Positions 1 through 6,129 of a DNA stretch of 9,861 nucleotides are shown piece by piece. Both the position numbers and the translations under genes were made by a program. The notes beneath the pieces are model-generated. The model was not told the origin of the DNA. It saw nothing but the letters and a program-made list of their open reading frames with translations, and made no database searches. The stretch comes from Actinomycetota bacterium (GTDB lineage Bacteria > Actinomycetota > Actinomycetes > Nanopelagicales > Nanopelagicaceae): contig VGAF01000038.1 of NCBI GenBank assembly GCA_016870855.1, positions 1 through 9,861 of the forward strand, written 5' to 3'. Position 1 is the first letter of the stretch; the number at the start of each line of letters is the position of its first letter.

Positions 1-201
1 TTAAGAGCCTGGCTCCCAAGAGAGATTCCATTGATCACTCCGGGAATAAGGCTAAGTGCTTCCGACGATGACCAAAAGCGCACCATGACACCAAAGGATG
101 CGATCACTGCGGGCGCGGATTTTCTTGTGATCGGCAGACCTATTACGAGAGCCATAGATCCACGGAGCGCAGCAAGAAGTATTTTTGAATCCCTTGAATA
201 A
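1..201 (+). CDS. pyrF: Orotidine 5'-phosphate decarboxylase, C-terminal part (5' end outside window)
   Basis: This is the last 66 codons of an open frame that enters from the left edge and stops at TAA 199-201. The enzyme decarboxylates OMP to UMP, the last step of de novo pyrimidine synthesis, in the cytosol. The visible part contains TPGIR, then a DDQKRTMTP segment, then AGADFLVIGRPIT followed by an AIDP turn. These are the phosphate-binding loop and the last beta-alpha unit of the TIM barrel in the E. coli/Bacillus-type (type 1) enzyme. The R of IGRPIT is the usual phosphate-contacting arginine. Many high-GC actinobacteria carry the longer type 2 enzyme at this locus instead, so this subtype is worth noting. 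The following gene, mihF, begins 18 nt downstream. The catalytic DxKxxD motif lies outside the window, so activity cannot be judged here. Family assignment is secure. Confidence 0.93.
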   Translation, partial: LRAWLPREIPLITPGIRLSASDDDQKRTMTPKDAITAGADFLVIGRPITRAIDPRSAARSIFESLE

Positions 202-219
202 GTAGGTTTAATTAGCCTC
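185..219 (+). promoter_or_regulatory. Possible leaderless promoter of mihF
   Basis: There is no convincing Shine-Dalgarno before mihF. A TTGAAT at 185-190 is followed after 16 nt by TTTAAT at 207-212, which ends 7 nt before the ATG. Such an arrangement would start transcription at or next to the ATG. The -10 deviates from TANNNT at its second base, so this is only a candidate. The -35 part lies inside the end of pyrF. Confidence 0.25.
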
Positions 220-534
220 ATGCACCAACCGCCTACTCTCTCCAAAGAAGAGAGGCGCGCTGCGCTATACAAGGCCGCTGAGCACCGCAAACTTCGAGCG
301 AGGTTCAAAGAAGAGGTAAGAGAGGGAAAGAGGAATTGGCACGAAGCGCTTGATAGTTCAGAAGTTGCGATTCGGAAAATGCGCGTCAAAGAATTAATTG
401 AATCGCTGCCAGGCTTTGGTAGCGTTCGAGCGATTGCGATCCTTGATCGTGCCGGCATCTCTCACTCTCGCAGAGTCCAAGGTCTTGGGATAACTCAACG
501 TGAGAAACTCCGGAGAGAATTGAAGGGAAGGTAG
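220..534 (+). CDS. mihF: Integration host factor, actinobacterial type (mIHF/sIHF family)
   Basis: This encodes a 104-residue basic nucleoid-associated protein that binds and bends DNA. It is unrelated in fold to the HU/IHF-alpha/beta proteins. The N-terminal third is a charged helix starting LSKEERRAALYKAAEHR. Near residues 55-75 comes MRVKELIESLPGFGSVRA, the helix-two-turn-helix DNA-binding core that matches the family's LLESLPGVGKVRA pattern. GISHSRRVQGLG at 79-90 matches the conserved GISESRRVRGLG segment. Length is normal for the family (about 105 residues). The ATG is the only reasonable start: in the same frame the pyrF stop lies seven codons upstream and no other start codon lies between. 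The stop TAG 532-534 directly abuts the gmk ATG, as expected for the conserved mihF-gmk pair. In mycobacteria and Streptomyces the protein affects chromosome compaction and development; that role is transferred by homology. Confidence 0.95.
   Translation: MHQPPTLSKEERRAALYKAAEHRKLRARFKEEVREGKRNWHEALDSSEVAIRKMRVKELIESLPGFGSVRAIAILDRAGISHSRRVQGLGITQREKLRRELKGR
522..531 (+). promoter_or_regulatory. Shine-Dalgarno for gmk inside the mihF end
   Basis: The purine run GAAGGGAAGG occupies the last sense codons of mihF. Its AAGGG core (523-527) is 7 nt from the gmk ATG at 535. Because the mihF stop abuts that ATG, the site implies translational coupling of the two genes. Confidence 0.6.
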
Positions 535-1086
535 ATGCAAGGTCAACTCCTAGTTCTATCGGGACCCGGTGGCGTTGGTAAGAGCACTATCGTTAATGAA
601 CTAAAAAAGTATCCCGATTTCCTTTTCTCTGTCTCGGCCACAACGCGTTCACCACGTAATGGAGAGATTGACGGCGAGGCGTACCACTTTGTATCTGAAG
701 TTGAATTTGAAAGAATGATTAAGGATGGCGAGTTTCTTGAGTGGGCAAATTTCGCAGGACATAAATACGGCACCCCAGCTCTGCCGGTTGAAGATGCTCT
801 TGCATCTGGAAAGAACGCTCTACTTGAAATCGAAATAGAGGGCGCAAGACAGATCCGCAGATCACGCCCTGAAGCCCTTTTAATCTTCCTGCAGCCCCCA
901 TCCTTTGAGGCGCTGGAGGAACGGATAAGGGGGCGAAAGACAGACTCTGAGGAACGGATACAAGCCCGCCTTTCACTAGCCCGCGAGGAGATGGCGGCTG
1001 CACCAGAGTTTGACCATGTTGTAGTCAATCATCGAGTCGAAGAGGTCGTTGCGGCGCTGGTATCCTTAGCGGCTCGTAAAGCATAA
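535..1086 (+). CDS. gmk: Guanylate kinase
   Basis: This cytosolic enzyme phosphorylates GMP to GDP with ATP and is essential for GTP and dGTP supply. The 183-residue protein has the P-loop GPGGVGKST at 10-18. The GMP-binding segment SATTRSPRNGEIDGEAYHFV lies at 34-53, with the guanylate kinase signature arginines R38 and R41 and the tyrosine Y50. KYGTP at 77-81 and LEIEIEG at 97-103 are further conserved sites. The lid segment around 131-150 (RGRKTDSEERIQARL) carries the arginines that close over the phosphates. Length is slightly short compared with the E. coli enzyme (207 residues) but no motif is missing. The gene abuts mihF with no gap and is followed 28 nt later by rpoZ, an order widely conserved in actinobacteria and often elsewhere. 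A 161-codon open frame on the opposite strand is a shadow. Confidence 0.97.
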   Translation: MQGQLLVLSGPGGVGKSTIVNELKKYPDFLFSVSATTRSPRNGEIDGEAYHFVSEVEFERMIKDGEFLEWANFAGHKYGTPALPVEDALASGKNALLEIEIEGARQIRRSRPEALLIFLQPPSFEALEERIRGRKTDSEERIQARLSLAREEMAAAPEFDHVVVNHRVEEVVAALVSLAARKA

Positions 1087-1103
1087 GAGCGTTAACAGCT
1101 ACC

Positions 1104-1111
1104 AAGGAGAG
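1104..1111 (+). promoter_or_regulatory. Strong Shine-Dalgarno deciding the GTG start of rpoZ
   Basis: AAGGAGAG places GGAG (1106-1109) five nt before the GTG at 1115. It is one of the two best ribosome-binding sites in the window and makes the non-ATG start convincing. No hairpin or promoter-like element was seen in the rest of this 28-nt gap. Confidence 0.8.
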
Positions 1112-1114
1112 ATC

Positions 1115-1378
1115 GTGCCGAATCTTGATGGAATTACTAATCCACCAATAGATGATTTACTTGATAAGAGTGGTTCGAAGTACAGTCTCGTTCTCTACGC
1201 CGCAAAGCGTGCCCGCCAGATCAATGCTTACTATTCACAGCTTGGCGAGGGTTTACTTGAGTATGTTGGTCCGCTAGTTGAAACCCATGTGCACGAGAAG
1301 CCGCTCTCGATCGCGCTACGCGAAATCAATGACAATCTCCTTACAATTGAGAATTTAGAGCCACAGACGGATAAATAA
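1115..1378 (+). CDS. rpoZ: DNA-directed RNA polymerase omega subunit
   Basis: Omega binds the beta-prime subunit and helps assembly and stability of RNA polymerase. The 87-residue product starts at GTG behind a strong ribosome-binding site. GITNPPIDDLLDK at 6-18 is followed by SKYSLVLYAAKRARQINAYY at 21-40, the helix that grips beta-prime, and then by QLGEGLLEYVGPLVE. KPLSIALREI at 62-71 is the actinobacterial C-terminal element. The region from GITNPP on agrees almost perfectly with actinobacterial omega. The N-terminal tail before GITNPP is only five residues, whereas mycobacterial omega carries a tail of about 30 residues, so this protein is near the minimal form. The stop TAA 1376-1378 abuts the coaBC ATG, suggesting coupled translation. 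Confidence 0.96.
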   Translation: MPNLDGITNPPIDDLLDKSGSKYSLVLYAAKRARQINAYYSQLGEGLLEYVGPLVETHVHEKPLSIALREINDNLLTIENLEPQTDK

Positions 1379-2587
1379 ATGATCACCTTCCCGCGCGGCC
1401 GTCAGGTCGTACTAGGCGTAGGGGCGGGAATAGCGGCATATAAAGCCTGTGACCTACTTCGACGCCTACAAGATGACAGTTATGAAGTCACCGTTGTCCC
1501 CACTAGTTCAAGTTTGAACTTCGTTGGGAGAGCAACGTGGGAAGCGCTCTCTGGGAAAGAGGTAAAGAGCGAAGTTTGGGAAGGAACTCTATCCGTCTCC
1601 CATGTAGCGCTGGCTGATGCCGCCGACTTGGTTGTGATTGCACCTGCGACCGCTGATCTAATCTCGCGTATCGCTACTGGCCGCGCCGATGATCTTTTAA
1701 CGACAACTGTCCTGGCGACTAGCTCTCCAGTCTTAATCGTTCCGTCTATGCACCCAGGTATGTACTTAAACCCAGCCACACAAGCAAACCTTGAGACGCT
1801 AATCGCGCGAGGTTTCTATATTTTGGAGCCGGACACCGGTCGTCTTACCGGTAAAGATTCAGGTATTGGTCGTTTCCCTGAGACCAATCGAATCATTAAC
1901 AAAGTGCGCGAAATTAGCGGTCGTAGCGCTCGCTTGGTAGGTAGAAAAGTAGTTGTAACTACGGGTGGCACGATGGAGTCGATTGATCCAGTCCGCTTTA
2001 TAGGAAATAGATCGAGCGGGCGACAAGGCTTGGCAATCGCTTATGAAGCTTTACGAGAAGGCGCAGAAGTTACTGTGGTTAGCGGAGTAACCGAGGAATA
2101 TGAATTGAGCGGAATCAATCGAATCGATGTTAAAACAGCGCAAGAGATGCAGCACGTTGTCTCTGCTGAGCTGGGGGGCGCAGATGCGCTCGTAATGGCT
2201 GCGGCGGTGGCTGACGCTCGCCCCGAAAAGATTGAGGCTGAGAAGATAAATAAGAGAGAGTTGACAAAGCTCGCACTTATTAAGAATCCGGATATTTTGG
2301 CTGAAGCTTCAAAACTCAAGAAAAGCAATCAAATATTTGTTGGTTTTGCTGCGGAAACTGGCACTGGTATCCGCGAGAAAGGTCTGAAGAAGTTGCATAG
2401 CAAGGGCGTTGATCTGCTCTACGTTACTGATGTGTCAGATGGGAAAGTGTTTGGAGAGACTGAAACAACCGGAGTCTTGCTCTCAAAGCGGGGGACGGAA
2501 TGGGGATTTCAGGCTGCTGATAAACACGAGGTGGCACGGCAAATTGTGGCGGAACTTGTTCATGAGCTAGGAGCGGCGAATGGCTAA
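1379..2587 (+). CDS. coaBC: Bifunctional phosphopantothenoylcysteine decarboxylase / phosphopantothenate-cysteine ligase
   Basis: This is a two-domain coenzyme A enzyme. The C-terminal CoaB domain joins 4'-phosphopantothenate to cysteine, using CTP in bacteria, and the N-terminal CoaC flavodomain decarboxylates the product to 4'-phosphopantetheine. CoaC (about 8-180) shows the FMN-binding VLGVGAGIAAYKA at 11-23, the likely catalytic histidine H75 in VSHVALADAADLVV, APATADLI at 88-95 and the substrate motif PSMHPGM at 122-128. The latter has H where most bacteria have N (PxMNxxMW), a change I associate with actinobacteria. The flap at 154-168 (GRLTGKDSGIGRFPE) has no cysteine. CoaB (about 187-400) shows VVVTTGGTMESIDPVRF, GNRSSG with N210, AAAVAD at 274-279, and K289 and K292 in EKINK, matching the ligase's key lysine region. 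The 402-residue length is normal. Its end overlaps metK by 8 nt. Confidence 0.96.
   Translation: MITFPRGRQVVLGVGAGIAAYKACDLLRRLQDDSYEVTVVPTSSSLNFVGRATWEALSGKEVKSEVWEGTLSVSHVALADAADLVVIAPATADLISRIATGRADDLLTTTVLATSSPVLIVPSMHPGMYLNPATQANLETLIARGFYILEPDTGRLTGKDSGIGRFPETNRIINKVREISGRSARLVGRKVVVTTGGTMESIDPVRFIGNRSSGRQGLAIAYEALREGAEVTVVSGVTEEYELSGINRIDVKTAQEMQHVVSAELGGADALVMAAAVADARPEKIEAEKINKRELTKLALIKNPDILAEASKLKKSNQIFVGFAAETGTGIREKGLKKLHSKGVDLLYVTDVSDGKVFGETETTGVLLSKRGTEWGFQAADKHEVARQIVAELVHELGAANG
2568..2573 (+). promoter_or_regulatory. Shine-Dalgarno for metK inside the coaBC end
   Basis: TAGGAG puts GGAG (2570-2573) six nt before the ATG at 2580. The site lies within the last codons of coaBC, and the two genes overlap by 8 nt. 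This leaves no room for a leader or SAM riboswitch and points to coupled translation. Confidence 0.65.
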
Positions 2588-3773
2588 GCGGTTATTTACA
2601 TCAGAGAGCGTTACCGAGGGCCATCCCGACAAGATTGCAGATGCGATTTCAGATTCAGTTCTCGATTCACTACTTTCACAGGACCCAAAGAGTCGAGTCG
2701 CCTGTGAAACTCTCATAACAACTGGTCAAGTCCACGTCGCCGGTGAGGTCACAACAAATGGTTACGCCGATGTTATGTCTTTAGTGCGAGAAACAGTCTT
2801 AGAGATTGGCTATGACAGTTCTGAGAAGGGTTTTGATGGCAATAGTTGTGGGGTTTCTGTATCGCTTAGCTCTCAAAGTGGCGATATTGCTGCTGGCGTA
2901 GATCATGCGGTTGAAGAACGAGTAACCAAATCCGTGGATCCATTTGACCTTCAAGGCGCGGGCGATCAAGGTTTGATGTTTGGCTACGCTGTCAAAGACA
3001 CAAAAGAGTTGATGCCGCTTCCGATCGCCATGGCGCACCGTCTAGCAGAGCGATTAACAGAGGTGCGTAAAAGCGGTTCCCTTCCATATCTTCGCCCGGA
3101 CGGCAAAACCCAGGTAACAATTGAATATGACGGTTTCAAAGCTCTTGCTGTTGATACCGTCGTCGTCTCCTCTCAACATGCCCCGGATATCGATATTGAA
3201 AAGAAGATGACCCCTGAAATTATCGAACAGGTAATCAAACCGGTTCTATCGACCTTTGCGATTCCATTTGGTTCAATGAAGACGCTCATTAATCCAACCG
3301 GGAGATTTGTCATCGGCGGTCCCATGGGAGATGCCGGTCTAACGGGCCGGAAAATCATTGTAGATACCTACGGTGGAATGTCTCGACATGGTGGCGGCGC
3401 GTTTAGCGGCAAGGATCCATCGAAGGTGGATCGATCTGCAGCCTACGCAATGCGTTGGGTGGCTAAGAATGTAGTTGCTGCAGGATTAGCCGAGCGGTGC
3501 GAAGTTCAAGTCGCCTATGCCATCGGCAAGGCCCAGCCGGTAGGACTTTTTGTAGAAACATTTGGAACTGAAACTGTTCCGGTTTCGCAAATCTCCGATG
3601 CAGTTCAAACTGTCTTTGATCTTCGGCCTGCGGCAATCATCAAGGATCTAGATCTACTGCGCCCGATTTATAGAAGAACTAGCGCTTACGGTCATTTTGG
3701 ACGTGAGCTCAATGAGTTCACATGGGAGAAGACTGATCGCTCCGCTGCGCTTGCTAACGCTGTAAAGGGTTAA
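2580..3773 (+). CDS. metK: S-adenosylmethionine synthetase
   Basis: The enzyme makes SAM from methionine and ATP, releasing phosphate and pyrophosphate; it acts in the cytosol as a tetramer. The 397-residue length is typical. TSESVTEGHPDKIADAISD at 7-25 contains the ATP-binding H15 and metal ligand D17. The family signature GAGDQGLMFGYA lies at 126-137. The phosphate-binding loop GGGAFSGKDPSKVDRS lies at 271-286, with its lysines and arginine intact. The residues around 98-110 (SQSGDIAAGVDHA) correspond to the mobile loop over the active site. The start is well supported, since the protein begins right before the conserved RLFTSESV. SAM from this enzyme feeds methyltransferases, including RsmB encoded about 3 kb downstream. 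The stop TAA lies 5 nt before the priA start, consistent with one transcript. No anomaly seen. Confidence 0.98.
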   Translation: MAKRLFTSESVTEGHPDKIADAISDSVLDSLLSQDPKSRVACETLITTGQVHVAGEVTTNGYADVMSLVRETVLEIGYDSSEKGFDGNSCGVSVSLSSQSGDIAAGVDHAVEERVTKSVDPFDLQGAGDQGLMFGYAVKDTKELMPLPIAMAHRLAERLTEVRKSGSLPYLRPDGKTQVTIEYDGFKALAVDTVVVSSQHAPDIDIEKKMTPEIIEQVIKPVLSTFAIPFGSMKTLINPTGRFVIGGPMGDAGLTGRKIIVDTYGGMSRHGGGAFSGKDPSKVDRSAAYAMRWVAKNVVAAGLAERCEVQVAYAIGKAQPVGLFVETFGTETVPVSQISDAVQTVFDLRPAAIIKDLDLLRPIYRRTSAYGHFGRELNEFTWEKTDRSAALANAVKG

Positions 3774-3778
3774 GAAGG

Positions 3779-5539
3779 GTGGCGGCGAAACCGCTGAAGC
3801 TCAAACGGGAGCGCGCAAAAACTGTAGTTCGTTCGGCTCGTTTCACTACAAGTGCCCAAGTTCTAATTGATCATGAAATTAACCATTTGGATCAGCCTTT
3901 CACCTATGGGTTACCTGATGACCTCAAGGAAAAGGTGTTGGTTGGTTCAAGAGTTGTGGTTCCGTTCAAGAACGAAGAACGGGAAGGTATCGTTCTAGAA
4001 CTAGTTGAGAATCAGCTCTCGCCAAACAAGCCCATTATTCGAATCATGAATCAGAGCGCCTATTCAGTAGATTCACTAAAGTTCGCCGGTGAAATTGCTT
4101 CAAGGTACGCATCCTCTGTTGTGAAAATTCTTAGGTACATTCCGGAAGGACGAGGAAGTGAGCAATACGGGGGAGTGAGCGATAGAGAACATCGAACAGA
4201 ACGAAGTTTCGAGCAGGTTTCCTCCAGCACAGGTGAGAAATTAAGGGAACTTCTCGTCCAACAGTCGAAGGGCACCTTGATTTTGATGCCATCTGAACGA
4301 GAAGCTTCACAATTTTTTGACGAACTAGAAGAAAGCTTCAGCGCTAGGGTAGTGAAAGCTTTTGCTCGTTCGAAGCCACCAAAGAGTTTTCCTTTGGCTC
4401 CAATCGTTGTTGGTACGAGGGCAGCTGTTTTCTGGCAGATTCCGCAGCTCTCATCGATTGTAATCTTTCACGAGAATTCAGAGCATTATTGGAGTGATCG
4501 AAGTCCTTTTTGGAATGTTCGAGATGTGGCTCTGATCAGATCGCGATTGGAGGCGCTCGACCTACACTTCATTAGCGGATTCCCATCGATGGAAATTGCC
4601 AGACTGCTAGATCTTGGATATCTAAAGCAGATTAGGACGCCCCGAAAGAGCTTCTTACAACGTAGACGAGTTCGCTCCAAACCGGATACTTACCATCAGA
4701 CAATCCGAGAAGGACTCAAAGCCGGGGTAGTGCTTGTTCAGGTAGCAACAAAGGATTATGCAACTCTAGTTACCTGTAAGAAATGTCGCACCCGTCCAAC
4801 TTGTGAGTGTGGCTTCTATTTGAAAATGGCAGGAAAGAATGAGTTTCTTTGTACTGCATGTGGTTTTTCTACCTTGGAGTGGAGATGTAATACATGTGGC
4901 GGCAAAGAAAAGCTTCTTTTGTCGAGAGGAGCGCGCCGGATTGAAGAGGAGCTCGGCAAGGCCTTTCCTGCTACGCCAATTCACATCTCAACTTCAAACA
5001 AGGAGCTGGAGGAGACGCCTGATAGCGGGATTGTGATTGCAACTCCGGGTATGGAGCCGAGAGGAAACAAATTCGGTGCGTTAGTTCTGCTAGATGGTGA
5101 GTTACAATTAAATCGGCCAACGCTGCGTGCCGAAGAACGTCTCTTGGATAATTGGTTCACGCTTCTGCGCTCCATACGCGACGATGCTTCGATATTTATC
5201 GACCTAGGCCATAACAGTCGAGTAGTCCAATCAATTATTTCGGATTCTCCATTGAGATTAGCGAAGGCTCTTTTAGTAGAGCGCAAAAATGTTAAATTGC
5301 CACCGTGGTATCGGGTTGTGAAAATAGAAGGCGAAGAGTTGGGCTCCTTGCAAGAACAAATCAAGTTGAAGTTTCCCAATATTGAGGTTTCCAAGTCAAA
5401 GCTTTCCCATGAATATGTATTACGAATTCCAGTAGAAGAGTCAGAAAAAGTTATTCAGGGGATTCACGCGCTTGCGAAGTATCGCTCGGCAAGTAGGAAA
5501 GCGCTGATATCGGTTGATATTGATCCGCCTGATTTATAG
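3779..5539 (+). CDS. priA: Primosomal protein N' (PriA-like), lacking ATPase/helicase motifs
   Basis: PriA normally recognises stalled or repaired forks and reloads the replisome. This 586-residue protein keeps the frame of that protein but not its motor. Residues about 25-125 match the 3'-DNA-end binding domain (ends HLDQPFTYGLPDDL, then GSRVVVPF). In the central region no GKT Walker A sequence exists; around 155-170 the chain runs through LLVQQSKGTLILMPSERE. VVGTRAAVF at 210-218 is retained, but the position of the DEEH Walker B reads FHEN (230-233). A zinc-ribbon region with eight cysteines is intact: C333, C336, C342, C344, C358, C361, C370, C373. The C-terminal half resembles the actinobacterial version (ATPGMEP at 421-427, LLDGELQLNRPTLRAEE at 437-453). 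It therefore is probably a DNA-binding or scaffold protein without helicase activity, as reported for actinobacterial PriA. GTG start, with AAAGGG nine nt upstream. Confidence 0.9.
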   Translation: MAAKPLKLKRERAKTVVRSARFTTSAQVLIDHEINHLDQPFTYGLPDDLKEKVLVGSRVVVPFKNEEREGIVLELVENQLSPNKPIIRIMNQSAYSVDSLKFAGEIASRYASSVVKILRYIPEGRGSEQYGGVSDREHRTERSFEQVSSSTGEKLRELLVQQSKGTLILMPSEREASQFFDELEESFSARVVKAFARSKPPKSFPLAPIVVGTRAAVFWQIPQLSSIVIFHENSEHYWSDRSPFWNVRDVALIRSRLEALDLHFISGFPSMEIARLLDLGYLKQIRTPRKSFLQRRRVRSKPDTYHQTIREGLKAGVVLVQVATKDYATLVTCKKCRTRPTCECGFYLKMAGKNEFLCTACGFSTLEWRCNTCGGKEKLLLSRGARRIEEELGKAFPATPIHISTSNKELEETPDSGIVIATPGMEPRGNKFGALVLLDGELQLNRPTLRAEERLLDNWFTLLRSIRDDASIFIDLGHNSRVVQSIISDSPLRLAKALLVERKNVKLPPWYRVVKIEGEELGSLQEQIKLKFPNIEVSKSKLSHEYVLRIPVEESEKVIQGIHALAKYRSASRKALISVDIDPPDL

Positions 5540-5568
5540 GCGCCAAGAATCACAGGTAGAATATTCAG
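5533..5568 (+). promoter_or_regulatory. Candidate leaderless promoter of def
   Basis: The 29-nt gap before def has no good ribosome-binding site (only AGGT, 11 nt from the ATG). It contains TAGAAT at 5557-5562, a perfect TANNNT -10 ending exactly 6 nt before the ATG, so that transcription would begin at the A of the start codon. TTTATA at 5533-5538, 18 nt upstream and overlapping the priA stop, is a partial -35 match (four of six bases). Prediction from spacing only. Confidence 0.45.
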
Positions 5569-6129
5569 ATGTCGATTCAACCGATCCGATTCTTTGGTGA
5601 TCCAGTTCTAACGACCCCTGCTTCGCCAGTTATAGATTTTGATAAAGAATTGCGGGTGCTAGTTCAGGATCTGATTGAGACCATGATCGATGCCCCAGGC
5701 GCGGGTCTCGCGGCGCCCCAAATCGGTGTTCCTCTTAGAGTTTTCGTTTGGGATGTCGATGAAGAGATTGGCCATTTGGTAAATCCCTCCCTAGATCTCA
5801 GCGACGAGATGCAAGAAGGCGAAGAAGGTTGTCTCTCGTTCCCGGAACTTCGTTATGAAACCCCAAGATCAATGCGTGCAGTTGCTAAGGGATTTAACAT
5901 GTATGGCGAACCCGTCGTAGTCGAGGGCACAGCCTTTCTTGCTCGGGCGCTCCAACATGAAACAGACCACTTAAACGGAATTGTCTTTATCGATCGACTA
6001 TCGGTAGAAATGCGGAAGCAGGCGATGAAGGACATTCGCAACTCAGAATGGTTCTTGGCTTCACAAGAGGCAGGAATATCACCAGAAATACGAGTATCTC
6101 CCCACAACACTTTTGGAAAAGGCATTTAA
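5569..6129 (+). CDS. def: Peptide deformylase
   Basis: This metalloenzyme removes the N-formyl group from nascent polypeptides as they leave the ribosome. All three family motifs are intact in the 186 residues: motif I GAGLAAPQIG at 44-53, motif II EEGCLS at 85-90 with metal ligand C88, and motif III QHETDHLNG at 129-137, with metal ligands H130 and H134 and catalytic E131. The HLNG and FIDRL segments after motif III are typical of type 1 enzymes. The tail after about 150 is short and polar (ends RVSPHNTFGKGI), similar to actinobacterial deformylases. The stop TAA abuts the TTG start of fmt, whose product installs the group that Def removes. This def-fmt pairing is very common in bacteria. 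No odd substitutions seen. Confidence 0.97.
   Translation: MSIQPIRFFGDPVLTTPASPVIDFDKELRVLVQDLIETMIDAPGAGLAAPQIGVPLRVFVWDVDEEIGHLVNPSLDLSDEMQEGEEGCLSFPELRYETPRSMRAVAKGFNMYGEPVVVEGTAFLARALQHETDHLNGIVFIDRLSVEMRKQAMKDIRNSEWFLASQEAGISPEIRVSPHNTFGKGI
6117..6122 (+). promoter_or_regulatory. Shine-Dalgarno for fmt inside the def end
   Basis: AAAAGG lies 7 nt before the TTG at 6130, within the last codons of def. Together with the directly abutting def stop it supports the rare TTG start and coupled translation. Confidence 0.5.

Noticed and set aside
543..1028. 161-codon open frame on the - strand inside gmk
   Set aside because: It lies wholly opposite a gene with intact kinase motifs, the product is low-complexity and serine/arginine rich, and there is no recognisable domain; it is a codon-usage shadow.
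1087..1103. Possible terminator between gmk and rpoZ
   Set aside because: The gap has no inverted repeat followed by T-run; only the SD of rpoZ stands out.
2520..2580. SAM riboswitch or leader upstream of metK
   Set aside because: metK overlaps coaBC by 8 nt and the upstream sequence is coding with a normal SD; no aptamer-like stems were seen.
3645..3654. 10-base palindrome GATCTAGATC
   Set aside because: It encodes part of the DLDL segment of MetK and occurs once; no reason to call it an operator or recombination site.
4981..5394. 137-codon open frame on the - strand inside priA
   Set aside because: Antisense to a conserved C-terminal PriA region, serine/arginine-rich composition and no domain; treated as a shadow.
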